39,152 bases of DNA from Burkholderiales bacterium (GTDB lineage: Bacteria > Pseudomonadota > Gammaproteobacteria > Burkholderiales > SG8-39). The notes beneath the pieces are model-generated. The model was given only the letters and a program-made list of their open reading frames with translations. It had not been told where the DNA came from and searched no databases. The position numbers and the translations under genes were made by a program. Below, piece by piece: positions 1-7,746 of this stretch. Where the stretch lies: positions 1 through 39,152 of the forward strand of contig JAOAEA010000016.1 in assembly GCA_026417035.1 (NCBI GenBank), given 5' to 3'. Within the stretch, counting starts at the first letter, position 1; every line of letters starts with the position of its first letter.

Positions 1-821
1 CCCCCACCCCAGCCGCCGCCGCTCCAGCCCCCGCCCGTCCAGCCCCCGCGCCCGCGGTGGGTGCCCCGCGTGAACCCGCCGCGCGTCCCGGCGAGCAGGA
101 GCGAGAAGACGAACGCGAGCACGCCGCCCACGACGCCGGCGAACACCGCGCCGACGATGAGCCAGGTGAGCACGCCGACCAAGCCCCCGGTGGCGGCCGA
201 GCCGAAGAACCGGCCGAAGATGGCGGTGAGGATCCCGCCGAGCACCATCGACGCGACCAGGACGATCACGAACACCGACTCGAGATCGCCCTCCGCCCCG
301 GGCTGCGGCGCCGGCTTCGGCGGCGGCAGCGGCTCGCCCTCGATGAGCTTCATGAGCGCCTTCACCCCGGCGTCGATGCCGCCGGCGAAGTCACCCGCGG
401 CGAATCGCGGCGCGATGGTCTCGGTGATGATGCGCTTCGCGTAGGCGTCCGGGATGGCGCCTTCCAGGCCGTAGCCGACTTCGATGCGCAGGCGCTTGTC
501 GTTCTTCGCGACGATGAGGATCACGCCGTCGTCGGCGCCCTTGCGGCCCACTTTCCAGGCCTCGGCGACCCGGATCCCGAACTGCTCGATCGCCTCGGGC
601 TGCGTCGTCGGCACGACGAGCACCGCGATCTGGCTGCCCTTGCGCGCCTCGAAGTCGCGGATCTCGCGCTCGAGCGAGGCGCGCTCATCGGCGCTCAGCG
701 TGCCGGTGAGGTCGGTGACGGGCGACTCGAGCTTCGGGACCGGGACGAGCGGCGGCTGAGCCGCGGCGCCGGCTGCCAGGGCGACGAGCGCCACGGCGAG
801 GCGAAGGCGGGAAAGAAGCAT
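1..821 (-). CDS. TPM-domain (YgcG/DUF477-type) exported membrane protein, 3' end cut by window
   Basis: The reading frame opens at ATG 821 on the minus strand and runs off the left edge after 273 codons, so the C-terminus is missing. Residues 1-21 form a signal peptide (MLLSRLRLAV start, cleavage near AAAQ). A TPM domain follows at about residues 35-165, with typical stretches such as SPVTDLTGTLS and RIEVGYGLEGAIPD. A hydrophobic segment of about 70 residues (two membrane passes, around 180-245) comes next, then a glycine/tryptophan-rich tail (GGGWSGGGGWGG) that continues past base 1. This is the usual plan of YgcG-like proteins: periplasmic TPM domain, membrane anchor, Gly-rich end. The gene lies 69 bases after lemA on the same strand, and LemA-TPM pairs are common. 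The biochemical role of the family is poorly defined. Identification is firm at domain level only. Confidence 0.9.
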   Translation of the reverse strand, partial: MLLSRLRLAVALVALAAGAAAQPPLVPVPKLESPVTDLTGTLSADERASLEREIRDFEARKGSQIAVLVVPTTQPEAIEQFGIRVAEAWKVGRKGADDGVILIVAKNDKRLRIEVGYGLEGAIPDAYAKRIITETIAPRFAAGDFAGGIDAGVKALMKLIEGEPLPPPKPAPQPGAEGDLESVFVIVLVASMVLGGILTAIFGRFFGSAATGGLVGVLTWLIVGAVFAGVVGGVLAFVFSLLLAGTRGGFTRGTHRGRGGWTGGGWSGGGWGG

Positions 822-890
822 CGCGGCTCCTGGTCGGGGCTGACGGCCGCGGCCCGGCGGGCCTCGGCCCCGCAGCGGGCGGCAGCCCCG

Positions 891-1511
891 CTACGGCTTG
901 GGCGCGGCCGGCGCGGCGGGCTTCGCGCCGAAATCCACCTTGGGCGCGGTGCGGATCGCCTGCTCGTTCTCCACCGTGAAGTTCGCCTTCGTCTTGTAGC
1001 CGAAGACCATCGCGGTCAGGTTCACCGGGAACTCACGGATCAGCACGTTGTAGTCCTGGACCGCCTTGATGTAGCGCTGGCGCGCGACCGCGATGCGGTT
1101 CTCGGTGCCCTCCAGCTGCGCCTGCAGCTCGAGGAAGTTCTTGTCGCTCTTCAGCTCGGGATAGCGCTCCACCACGACGAGGAGGCGCGACAGCGCGCCG
1201 GAGAGGCCCGCCTGCGCGTCCTGGAACTGCTTCAGCGCCGCCGGATCGTTCACCATCTGCGGGTTCACCGCGACCTGCCCGACGCGCGAGCGCGCCTCCG
1301 TCACCTGCGTGAGGACGTCCTTCTCCTGCTGGGCGAAGCCCTTCACCGTCTCGACCAGGTTCGGGATCAGGTCGGCGCGCCGCTGGTACTGGTTGACCAC
1401 TTCCGACCACGCCGCGTTCACGCCCTCGTCGGCGCGCTGGATGTCGTTGTAACCGCACCCCCCGAGCAGCGTCGCGAGAACGATGAGCCCGACGGTGACG
1501 ATGTTGCGCAT
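891..1511 (-). CDS. lemA: LemA family lipoprotein
   Basis: This is a 206-residue protein from ATG 1511. A longer frame exists upstream, but the start is set by a classical lipoprotein signal: MRNIVTVGLI, a hydrophobic run, then lipobox LGGC with Cys19 as the lipidation site. The mature part is the helical LemA domain, with the hallmark N-terminal stretch YNDIQRADEGVNAAWSEV, then NQYQRRADLIPNLVETVKG and near the end YNVLIREFP and FGYKTKANF. Length fits the family (about 190-210). It should sit on the periplasmic face of a membrane. It lies between the uracil-DNA glycosylase gene (34-base gap) and the TPM-domain gene (69-base gap), all on the minus strand and probably cotranscribed. The LemA-TPM pairing is a frequent conserved neighbourhood; molecular function is not established. 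Confidence 0.93.
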   Translation of the reverse strand: MRNIVTVGLIVLATLLGGCGYNDIQRADEGVNAAWSEVVNQYQRRADLIPNLVETVKGFAQQEKDVLTQVTEARSRVGQVAVNPQMVNDPAALKQFQDAQAGLSGALSRLLVVVERYPELKSDKNFLELQAQLEGTENRIAVARQRYIKAVQDYNVLIREFPVNLTAMVFGYKTKANFTVENEQAIRTAPKVDFGAKPAAPAAPKP

Positions 1512-1545
1512 GGCCGCTTCTCCTTCTTGCCGGTTATGCAGTGAG

Positions 1546-2268
1546 TCAGCCCGGAACCCGGCCGCCCAGCTCGCGCATCGTGCGGCGCGCGAGCACGAGG
1601 TCTTCCCAGGCTTTCGCCTTGTCCGGGAGGTTCCGCAGCAGGTAGGCGGGATGATACGTGACGACGAGCGGCACCCCGCGGTAGCGGTGCACCCGGCCGC
1701 GGAGGCTCGCGATCGACGCGTCCGAGCCGGCGAGCGTCTGCGCGGCGAAGCGTCCCATCGCCACAATGAGCTTCGGGCGGATCAGCTCGATCTGCCGCTC
1801 GAGGAACGGCACGCACTGCGCCACCTCGAAAGGCTCGGGATTGCGGTTCCCGGGGGGGCGGCACTTGAGCACGTTGGCGATGTACACGTTGTCGCCGCGC
1901 CTGAGCCCGATGGCGGCGAGCATGTTGTCGAGCAGCCGTCCCGCCTGCCCCACGAACGGCTCGCCGCGCGCGTCCTCCTCCGCGCCGGGCGCCTCGCCGA
2001 CGAGCAGCCACTCCGCGTGCAGATCGCCCACGCCGAGCACCGCGTGCGTGCGCGTCTTCGCGAGCTTGCACGCTTCGCACGCCGCCACCGCCGCCCCGAG
2101 CTCGGTCCAGTCCATGCGCATGATCGCGGCGGCGCGGTCCGAGGCCCCCGTGGCCCCGGCGCGCGGCGCATCCGCGTCCGTTTCCGCCGCGCCCTCCGGC
2201 GGGCGCCGCAGGCGCCACACCGGCCCGAGCCCCATCTCTTCCAGCAGCCGGTCGCGCCGGGCGGTCAT
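1546..2268 (-). CDS. Family 4-type uracil-DNA glycosylase (Fe-S)
   Basis: The product has 240 residues and would excise uracil from DNA in base excision repair. Four cysteines are placed as in iron-sulfur family 4 enzymes: Cys64 and Cys67 (CEAC), then Cys136 and Cys152 with a C-x15-C spacing. The active-site motif [17 protein letters not shown] starts at residue 91, and the second motif is [10 protein letters not shown] with His206. The first 50 or so residues are a variable, Ala/Pro-rich extension often seen in betaproteobacterial members. The gene follows rimI with an 88-base gap and precedes lemA. A tsaB-rimI-udg order is typical of betaproteobacteria. Family assignment is secure; family 4 versus the related family 5 rests on the motif being GEAPG with the Cys pattern seen here. 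Confidence 0.93.
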   Translation of the reverse strand: MTARRDRLLEEMGLGPVWRLRRPPEGAAETDADAPRAGATGASDRAAAIMRMDWTELGAAVAACEACKLAKTRTHAVLGVGDLHAEWLLVGEAPGAEEDARGEPFVGQAGRLLDNMLAAIGLRRGDNVYIANVLKCRPPGNRNPEPFEVAQCVPFLERQIELIRPKLIVAMGRFAAQTLAGSDASIASLRGRVHRYRGVPLVVTYHPAYLLRNLPDKAKAWEDLVLARRTMRELGGRVPG

Positions 2269-2356
2269 GGGCGATGCCCGGCCGGAGCGGGAAGTACGCC
2301 GTTCTGGCGGTGGATGGGCAGGGCTCGACGCATGTCGCCGGGAAGGATCCGCGCGC

Positions 2357-2818
2357 TCACAGGTCGATCGCGAGCACGATCGCGTCCTCCCGGCCGCGGT
2401 GATCGGGGTAGTAGCCGCGCCGCAGGCCCACCCGGTCGAAGCCGAAGCGCCGGTAGAGCGCCCGCGCCGCAGCGTTCGAGGGCCGCACCTCCAGGAAGAG
2501 TCGCCGGGCGCCGTGCTCGCGCGCGACCGCGAAGAGGTGCCCGAGCATCCTGCTCGCGAGCCCCCGCCGCTGGTGGGGTGCCGCCACCGAGAGGTTGAGC
2601 AGATGCGCCTCGTCCGGCCCGAGCATCATCACGGCGTAGCCGGCGAGCGCGCCGTCCACCCACAGGCCCCAGCAGCTGTAGCCCGCCTTGAGCGAGTCGC
2701 GGAAATTGCCGAACGTCCACGGGAAGGGATAGAGCTCGCGCTCGATGACGATCAGCGCGCCGAGATCGCCCTCGGCGAGCGGCAGGATCTCGATCCGCGG
2801 CGCGGGAACGGCGCTCAT
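2357..2818 (-). CDS. rimI: Ribosomal protein S18-alanine N-acetyltransferase
   Basis: A 153-residue GNAT acetyltransferase, expected to acetylate the N-terminal alanine of ribosomal protein S18. The acetyl-CoA binding motif A is seen as [15 protein letters not shown] (about residues 77-91). The downstream element [19 protein letters not shown] is characteristic of RimI. It begins with the residues [14 protein letters not shown]; the ATG overlaps the tsaB stop by four bases (ATGA), so translation of the two genes is probably coupled. The tsaB-rimI pair is widely conserved. RimI length in E. coli is 148, so this is full length. A different GNAT substrate cannot be excluded from sequence alone, but context makes RimI the best name. 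Confidence 0.92.
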   Translation of the reverse strand: MSAVPAPRIEILPLAEGDLGALIVIERELYPFPWTFGNFRDSLKAGYSCWGLWVDGALAGYAVMMLGPDEAHLLNLSVAAPHQRRGLASRMLGHLFAVAREHGARRLFLEVRPSNAAARALYRRFGFDRVGLRRGYYPDHRGREDAIVLAIDL

Positions 2819-3489
2819 CCGCGCTCGCTCGTCTTCAGCGCGACCTTGTCGCGCACGTACACCGGCTGCGCGTCGGCCGGATCGACCCCGGCGCCCGCGG
2901 CGAGCCGCGGCGTCGCGAGCCGCAGGACCGCCGCGGCGGTCGGGAACGCCTCGGCCTCGATCGCCGCGAGCGCGTCGCCGAGCCGCGCGCGGAGCGCGTC
3001 CCCATAGGCCGCGAAGCCGCTACCGCGTCCCAGCCAGCCCCGGCCGGCCGGAACCGCGACGTCCTCCGGCGGGCAGACGACCGGTTCGGCCACGGCGGTC
3101 CACGCCTCGCCCGAGCGCTCGTACGCGGCGCAATAGACCTCGCCCATGCGCGCATCGAGGCACGCGATGACGCGTGGCGCGCCGGCGGGCTCGGCGAGCG
3201 CCTCGAGGGTGCTCACGCCGAGCACGGGGATGCCGAGCCCGAACGCGAGGCCCTGCGCAACGCCCGCCGCGATGCGCACGCCGGTGAACGACCCCGGCCC
3301 GGCGCCGAACGCGACGCCTTCGAGGTCACGGCGATCGAGCCCGGCTTCCGCGAGCAGCGCGTCGAGCGCGTCGAGCACGAGCTCGGCATGCCGCTGGCCC
3401 ACGACCCGGGTGGACTCGCGCACCCGCCCGCCCGCGGACGCAGCGAGCGACAGCCGCTCGGTGGAGGTCTCGATGGCGATGAGATTCAT
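2815..3489 (-). CDS. tsaB: tRNA threonylcarbamoyladenosine (t6A) biosynthesis protein TsaB
   Basis: A 224-residue ASKHA-fold protein that partners TsaD and TsaE in making t6A37 on ANN-decoding tRNAs. The N-terminal nucleotide-fold signature [18 protein letters not shown] is intact, followed by [17 protein letters not shown] and the [17 protein letters not shown] glycine-rich loop that defines TsaB. The C-terminal half is degenerate, as usual for TsaB. It is the first gene of the minus-strand run. A TAGAAT hexamer (3501-3506, minus) ends 11 bases before the ATG, so the leader would be very short. The divergent neighbour is the Bug-type binding protein gene at 3635. Confidence 0.95.
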   Translation of the reverse strand: MNLIAIETSTERLSLAASAGGRVRESTRVVGQRHAELVLDALDALLAEAGLDRRDLEGVAFGAGPGSFTGVRIAAGVAQGLAFGLGIPVLGVSTLEALAEPAGAPRVIACLDARMGEVYCAAYERSGEAWTAVAEPVVCPPEDVAVPAGRGWLGRGSGFAAYGDALRARLGDALAAIEAEAFPTAAAVLRLATPRLAAGAGVDPADAQPVYVRDKVALKTSERG

Positions 3490-3500
3490 GCTGCGACGGG

Positions 3501-3506
3501 ATTCTA
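3501..3506 (-). promoter_or_regulatory. Candidate -10 element of the tsaB operon
   Basis: On the minus strand the hexamer TAGAAT matches the sigma70 -10 consensus at five of six positions. It lies 11 bases upstream of the tsaB ATG (3489), implying a leader of only about five bases. No convincing -35 box was found at 16-18 bases spacing. Confidence 0.35.
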
Positions 3507-3553
3507 TCGGAACCCGTCCGCGCAGCCGCAGGGCGACGCCGCCGCGACCGCGT

Positions 3554-3559
3554 TATCAT
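3554..3559 (+). promoter_or_regulatory. Candidate -10 element upstream of the Bug-protein gene
   Basis: TATCAT in the context CGTTATCATGCG is an AT-containing island in a stretch of otherwise nearly pure G+C, 75 bases before the ATG at 3635. It fits the -10 consensus moderately; no clear -35 box is seen. The downstream ribosome binding site GAGGAGGGGA (3621-3630) is strong and fixes the start of the next gene. Confidence 0.3.
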
Positions 3560-3634
3560 GCGCGCCGCGACCGAACCGGGAGCCCGACGCGCGACGGGAC
3601 CGCCCGCATGGCAAGCACACGAGGAGGGGAGAGC

Positions 3635-4615
3635 ATGTTCCGCCTGATCGCCGCCGCGCTCATCGCGGCGAGCATCGCGCCGGCCGCCGCACTGGCGCAG
3701 GAGACCTATCCGACGCGGCCGGTCACGCTGGTCGTGCCCTTCCCGCCCGGCGGCGTCGCCGACCTCACGGCGCGCGCGATCGGCCCCTCGCTCGAGCGCG
3801 CGCTGAAGCAGCGGATCATCGTCGAGAACAAGCCGGGAGCCGGGGGCGCGGTCGGCATGGCCTACGTCGCCGGCGCGAAGCCCGACGGCTACACGCTGCT
3901 CATGGCGCTCTCCTCGATCTCGATCATCCCGGAGGCCGAGCGGCTCTACGGCAAGAAGCCCCCTTACGAGATGAACCAGCTCGCGCCGATCGCGCTCGTC
4001 TCCGCCGACCCGACGGTGCTCGTCGTGCGCGCCGAGAGCCCGTGGAAGACCGCGAAGGAATTCATCGAGGACGCGAGGAAGCGCCCCGGGAAGATCAACT
4101 ACGGCTCCTCGGGCGTCTACGGCACCCTGCACATGGCGATGGCGATGCTCGAGTCCGCTGCAGGCATCCAGATGTGGCACGTGCCCTACCAGGGCGCGGG
4201 GCCCGCGGTGGCGGCGCTGCTCGGCGGGCAGATCGACGCGCTCGCCTCCGGCCCCTCCGCGGTGATCGGCCAGGTGAAGGCCGGCAAGTTCCGCGTGCTG
4301 GCCTCGTGGGGCGACAAGCGGCTCGCCTCGCTCCCCGACGTGCCGACGTTCCGGGAGCTCGGCATCGACGCGGAGTTCTACATCTGGTCCGGGCTGTTCG
4401 CGCCGGCCGGCACGCCGGAGCCGGTGATGACGACGCTGCGCACCGCCGCGCGCGCGGCGGTCGCCGACCCGGAGTTCAAAGCGGCCATGGAGAAGATCGA
4501 GACGCCGATCGCCTACCTCGACGCGCCCGAGTTCCAGAAGTTCTGGGACCGCGACGCGCAGCGCCTCGGCGAGGCGGTGCGCCGCATCGGCAAGATCGAC
4601 GAGAGCAAGAAGTAG
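3635..4615 (+). CDS. Bug/TctC-type periplasmic tricarboxylate-transporter substrate-binding protein
   Basis: The product has 326 residues. The start at ATG 3635 is chosen because it follows a strong GAGGAGGGGA site and gives a clean signal peptide (MFRLIAAALIAASIAPAAALA, cut before QETYP). The in-frame ATG at 3608 would add nine residues in front of the signal. The mature protein opens with YPTRPVTLVVPFPPGG, the diagnostic start of Bug proteins. It continues with RIIVENKPGAGGAVGMAYVA and the carboxylate-binding segment SSGVYGTLHMAMAMLE. It should bind a small organic acid in the periplasm for a TctAB-type symporter. No tctA or tctB is nearby, which is normal for orphan Bug proteins of betaproteobacteria. 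It heads a plus-strand block of acid-catabolism genes, suggesting its ligand feeds that block. Confidence 0.93.
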   Translation: MFRLIAAALIAASIAPAAALAQETYPTRPVTLVVPFPPGGVADLTARAIGPSLERALKQRIIVENKPGAGGAVGMAYVAGAKPDGYTLLMALSSISIIPEAERLYGKKPPYEMNQLAPIALVSADPTVLVVRAESPWKTAKEFIEDARKRPGKINYGSSGVYGTLHMAMAMLESAAGIQMWHVPYQGAGPAVAALLGGQIDALASGPSAVIGQVKAGKFRVLASWGDKRLASLPDVPTFRELGIDAEFYIWSGLFAPAGTPEPVMTTLRTAARAAVADPEFKAAMEKIETPIAYLDAPEFQKFWDRDAQRLGEAVRRIGKIDESKK

Positions 4616-4667
4616 CGGCGCGCCGGCGCCGGAGCGCCGCGCGCAGCCCCCCGCGCCGCAACACCCT

Positions 4668-4697
4668 CGATCCTCGATCCCGAATCCTGAACCCCGG
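4668..4697. repeat. Degenerate heptamer repeat upstream of the SDR gene
   Basis: Immediately before ATG 4698 there are imperfect tandem seven-base units: CCTCGAT, CCTCGAT, CCCGAAT, CCTGAAC, then CCCGG. They leave no Shine-Dalgarno sequence in front of the SDR start. A related array in opposite orientation lies at 12266-12301. Role unknown. Confidence 0.45.
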
Positions 4698-5474
4698 ATG
4701 AACACCTCCGCCAAGGGCCTGCGGGTCCTCGTCACCGCCGGCGGCGCCGGCATCGGCCGCGTGATCGCGCAGACCTTCCTCGAGCACGGGGCGCGCGTGC
4801 ACGTCTGCGACATCGACGCCGGGGCGCTCGCGCAGATGCGCGCGCTCGCGCCGTCGATCACGCAGACGGTCGCCGACGTCGCGAGCCTCGCCGACGTCGA
4901 TCGGCTCTTCGACGACGTGGCCCGCCACCTCGGCGGCCTCGACGTGCTCGTGAACAACGCGGGGATCGCCGGGCCGACGGCGAAGGTCGAGGACATCCGG
5001 CCCGAGGACTGGGACCGCTGCATCGCGGTGGATCTCTCCAGCATGTTCTACGTGACACGGAAGGCGATGCCGCTCATCAAGGCCGCCGGCGGCGGGTCCA
5101 TCGTGAACCTCTCGTCGGCCGCCGGCCGGCTCGGCTTCCCGCGTCGTTCGCCCTACGCCGCCGCCAAGTGGGGCGTCGTCGGGTTCACCAAGAGCCTCGC
5201 GATCGAGGCGGGGCCCGACAAGGTGCGGGTGAACTGCATCCAGCCGGGGATGGTCGCCGGCGAGCGGATCGACCGCGTCATCGCGGCGCGCGCCCACGCC
5301 AAGGGCATCTCCTTCGAAGCCGAGCGCGAAGAGAGCCTCGCGCGGGTCTCCCTCCACACGTTCGTCACGGCGCAGGACATCGCCAACATGGCGCTCTTCC
5401 TCGCCACCGACGCCGGCAAGCACATCACCGGCCAGGCGCTCTCGGTCTGCGGCGACCACCGCGACCTCGGCTGA
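4698..5474 (+). CDS. Short-chain dehydrogenase/reductase (SDR)
   Basis: A 258-residue classical SDR, an NAD(P)-dependent oxidoreductase. The cofactor motif is a variant TAGGAGIG at residues 13-20 where TGGxxGIG is usual. NNAGIAG lies near residue 90, and the catalytic Tyr153-x3-Lys157 occurs in SPYAAAKWG, preceded by the serine of NLSSAAGRLG. CDIDAG after the second strand places an acid at the adenosine ribose, suggesting NAD rather than NADP. The C-terminal MALFLATDAGKHITGQ is typical of hydroxy-acid or sugar dehydrogenases of this class. The gene is 82 bases after the Bug-protein gene and 38 bases before the BKACE gene. From context I infer oxidation of a beta-hydroxy acid to the beta-keto acid used by BKACE; the substrate is not proven. 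Confidence 0.92.
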   Translation: MNTSAKGLRVLVTAGGAGIGRVIAQTFLEHGARVHVCDIDAGALAQMRALAPSITQTVADVASLADVDRLFDDVARHLGGLDVLVNNAGIAGPTAKVEDIRPEDWDRCIAVDLSSMFYVTRKAMPLIKAAGGGSIVNLSSAAGRLGFPRRSPYAAAKWGVVGFTKSLAIEAGPDKVRVNCIQPGMVAGERIDRVIAARAHAKGISFEAEREESLARVSLHTFVTAQDIANMALFLATDAGKHITGQALSVCGDHRDLG

Positions 5475-5512
5475 AGCGCACGTCCTTCACGGCACCACGA
5501 CGGCGGGACACC

Positions 5513-6451
5513 ATGGCAGCGAAGCAGGACAAGGTCATCATCACCTGCGCCGTGACCGGCGCGATCCACACGCCGACGATGTCGCCGCACCTGCCGGTGA
5601 CCCCCGATGAGATCGCCGCCGGCGCGATCGGCGCCGCCGAGGCCGGCGCCGCCATCGTCCACCTGCACGCGCGCGTGCCCGCGGACGGCCGGCCGACGCA
5701 GGATCCCGCCGTGTTCCGCGAGTTCCTGCCGAAGATCAAGGCCGCGAGCGACGTCGTGATCAACCTGACGACCGGCGGGGCGCCGACGATGTCGGTCGAG
5801 GAGCGGCTGCAGCCGGCGCTCCAGCTCGAGCCCGAGGTCGCCTCGCTCAACATGGGCTCGATGAACTTCGGGCTCTACGAGATGATCCCGCGCTACCGCG
5901 GCCGCTGGCGGCACGGCTGGGAGGAGCCCTACCTCGCAGGCTCCGACGAGCGCATCTTCAAGAACACCTTCCGCGACATCGCCTACATCCTCGAATCGTG
6001 CAGCGGCAACGGCACCCGTTTCGAGATCGAATGCTACGACATCGGCCACCTCTACACGGCGGCGCACTTCCTCGACCGGGGCCTGGTCGCGCCGCCGCTG
6101 TTCATCCAGTCGGTGTTCGGCATCCGCGGCGGGATCGGCCCGCACCCGGAGGACGTGCTGCACATGAAGCGCACCGCCGACCGGCTCTTCGGCGGCGACT
6201 ACCGCTGGTCGGTGCTCGGCGCGGGGCGCAACCAGATGTACGTCGCGACGATGTCGGCGGTGATGGGCGGCAACGTGCGCGTCGGACTCGAGGACAGCCT
6301 GTGGATCGGCAAGGGCGCGCTGGCGCGGTCGAACGCGGAGCAGGTCGCCAAGATCCGGCGCATCCTCGAGGAGCTCGGGCTCGGGATCGCGACGGCGGAC
6401 GAGGCGCGCGCGATGCTCAAGCTGAAGGGCGGCGGCAACGTCGCTTTCTAG
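5513..6451 (+). CDS. Beta-keto acid cleavage enzyme (BKACE, DUF849 family)
   Basis: A 312-residue TIM-barrel zinc enzyme of the family founded by 3-keto-5-aminohexanoate cleavage enzyme (Kce). These enzymes react a beta-keto acid with acetyl-CoA to give acetoacetate and a new acyl-CoA. The start ATG 5513 gives the family N-terminus KVIITCAVTGAIHTP. The metal-binding HLH is His50 and His52 (VHLHARVPADGRP). The third metal ligand and catalytic neighbours are in RVGLEDSLW, with Arg256, Glu260 and Asp261, matching the R-x3-E-D pattern of Kce. INLTTGG and SVFGIRGGIG are further family landmarks. Length is normal (270-315). Natural substrates differ widely across the family (dehydrocarnitine, 3-keto-5-aminohexanoate and others), so the substrate cannot be read here. 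Confidence 0.93.
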   Translation: MAAKQDKVIITCAVTGAIHTPTMSPHLPVTPDEIAAGAIGAAEAGAAIVHLHARVPADGRPTQDPAVFREFLPKIKAASDVVINLTTGGAPTMSVEERLQPALQLEPEVASLNMGSMNFGLYEMIPRYRGRWRHGWEEPYLAGSDERIFKNTFRDIAYILESCSGNGTRFEIECYDIGHLYTAAHFLDRGLVAPPLFIQSVFGIRGGIGPHPEDVLHMKRTADRLFGGDYRWSVLGAGRNQMYVATMSAVMGGNVRVGLEDSLWIGKGALARSNAEQVAKIRRILEELGLGIATADEARAMLKLKGGGNVAF

Positions 6452-6473
6452 ACCCGCGAATGGCGACAGGCGT

Positions 6474-6510
6474 CACCACGAAGGCACGAGGGGCACGAAG
6501 GGGCACCATG
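6474..6510 (+). repeat. Degenerate intergenic micro-repeat of CACGAAGG type
   Basis: The gap 6452-6641 between the BKACE and dehydrogenase genes contains three imperfect copies of a 9-10-base unit (CACGAAGG, CACGAGGGG, CACGAAGGGG) starting after CACCA. Similar short units occur at 9326-9348 (minus) and 23120-23149 (plus). The rest of this gap holds no gene I can support. An open frame 6460-6645 runs through it and overlaps the next ATG by four bases, but has no recognisable content. Confidence 0.45.
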
Positions 6511-6641
6511 AGCGCGCGGGACGAAGACGTGGCGTGGCTGCGGGCCGGGTCGCCGCCGCCGCACGCCGGTGCGCCATCCCGCGGGCGGCCCTGCCGGTCC
6601 GTGCCGTCCCGGTCCGGGCAACGACAGGCTGGAACGATGCA

Positions 6642-7703
6642 ATGAACACCTACAGGATCGCGGTGATCCCCGGCGACGGCATCGGCCGCGAGGTCGTGCC
6701 TGAAGGCGTGCGCGTGCTCGAGGCGGCGGCGCGCGCCTTCGGCTTCGCGCTGGCGACCGAGACCTTCGACTGGAGCTGCGAGCGCATGGCGAAGCTCGGG
6801 CACTGGATGCCCGAGAACTGGAAGGAGTTGATCGGCGGCGCGGACGCGATCTTCTTCGGCGCGACCGGCTGGCCGGCGCTCGTTCCCGACCACGTCTCGC
6901 TGTGGGGCTCGCTCATCAAGTTCCGCCGCGAGTTCGACCAGTACGTGAACCTGCGGCCGGTGCGCCTCATGCCCGGCGTGCGCTCGCCGCTCGCCGACCG
7001 CCGCGTGGGCGACATCGACTACGTCGTCGTGCGCGAGAACACCGAGGGCGAGTACTCCTCGGTGGGCGGCCGGATGTTCGAGGGCACCGAGCGCGAGTTC
7101 GTGACGCAGGTGGCCACCTTCTCGCGCATCGGCGTGGACCGGATCCTGCGGTTCGCGTTCGAGCTCGCGCGGACGCGCAAGCAGCACGTCACCTCGGCGA
7201 CCAAGTCGAACGGCATCTCGATCACGATGCCCTACTGGGACGAGCGCTTCCGCGCGATGGCCTCGCACTATCCGGACGTGCGCGCCGACCAGTACCACAT
7301 CGACGGGTTGACGATCCCGCTCATCCTCGACCCTGGGCGTTTCGACGTGATCGTCGGCTCGAACCTCTTCGGGGACATCCTCTCCGACCTCGGGCCGGCG
7401 ACCACGGGCACGATCGGGATCGCGCCCTCGGGCAACATCAACCCGGAGCGCCGGTTCCCGTCGCTCTTCGAGCCGGTCCACGGCTCCGCGCCCGACATCT
7501 ACGGCCGCAACATCGCCAACCCGGTCGGCCAGATCTGGTCGGGCGCGATGCTGCTCGAGCACCTCGGCGAGCGGGCGGCCGGCGCCGCGGTCGTCCGGGC
7601 GATCGAGACCGTGCTCGCCGAGGGCCCGCGCACGCCCGACATGCGCGGGAAGGCGTCGACGCAGGACGTCGGCAAGGCGATCGCGGAGGCCGTGCGCGCG
7701 TGA
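6642..7703 (+). CDS. Tartrate/D-malate-type beta-decarboxylating dehydrogenase
   Basis: A 353-residue member of the isocitrate/isopropylmalate dehydrogenase family, closest in pattern to tartrate dehydrogenase/D-malate dehydrogenase (TtuC, DmlA; about 355-361 residues). It would oxidise and decarboxylate a 2-hydroxy-dicarboxylic acid with NAD. Features in order: the N-terminal AVIPGDGIGREVVPEG, the substrate-arginine region FRREFDQYVNLRPVRL, the phosphate-less VVRENTEGEYSSVGG typical of this clade, the catalytic lysine in TSATKSNG, the metal aspartates in NLFGDILSDLGP, and the nucleotide loop EPVHGSAPDIYGRNIANP. The start is ATG 6642; upstream frames extend but lack homology. Gene order (after BKACE, 43 bases before the acyl-CoA synthetase) suggests work in the same acid pathway. 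3-Isopropylmalate dehydrogenase is less likely from the FDQYVNLRP motif. Confidence 0.92.
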   Translation: MNTYRIAVIPGDGIGREVVPEGVRVLEAAARAFGFALATETFDWSCERMAKLGHWMPENWKELIGGADAIFFGATGWPALVPDHVSLWGSLIKFRREFDQYVNLRPVRLMPGVRSPLADRRVGDIDYVVVRENTEGEYSSVGGRMFEGTEREFVTQVATFSRIGVDRILRFAFELARTRKQHVTSATKSNGISITMPYWDERFRAMASHYPDVRADQYHIDGLTIPLILDPGRFDVIVGSNLFGDILSDLGPATTGTIGIAPSGNINPERRFPSLFEPVHGSAPDIYGRNIANPVGQIWSGAMLLEHLGERAAGAAVVRAIETVLAEGPRTPDMRGKASTQDVGKAIAEAVRA

Positions 7704-7746
7704 GGGACGCGGGCGCGGCGGAGAACATCTGTCAGGGAGCGATGCC

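Noticed and set aside
57-1544. Long plus-strand frame opposite the LemA and TPM genes (and similar long frames opposite mfd, mutS and arn genes)
   Set aside because: These are mirror frames of real genes in high-GC DNA: extremely Arg/Ala/Asp/His-rich, without recognisable domains.
4615-4640. GC hairpin (GCGGCGC/GCGCCGC) after the Bug-protein stop
   Set aside because: Only seven pairs with a 12-base loop and no T-tract; such stems are frequent by chance at this base composition.
6460-6645. 61-codon ORF in the gap before the tartrate/D-malate dehydrogenase, overlapping its ATG by four bases
   Set aside because: It runs through the CACGAAGG micro-repeat, is Arg/Pro/Ser-rich as expected of non-coding GC-rich DNA, and shows no family or signal. 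The overlap alone is not enough.
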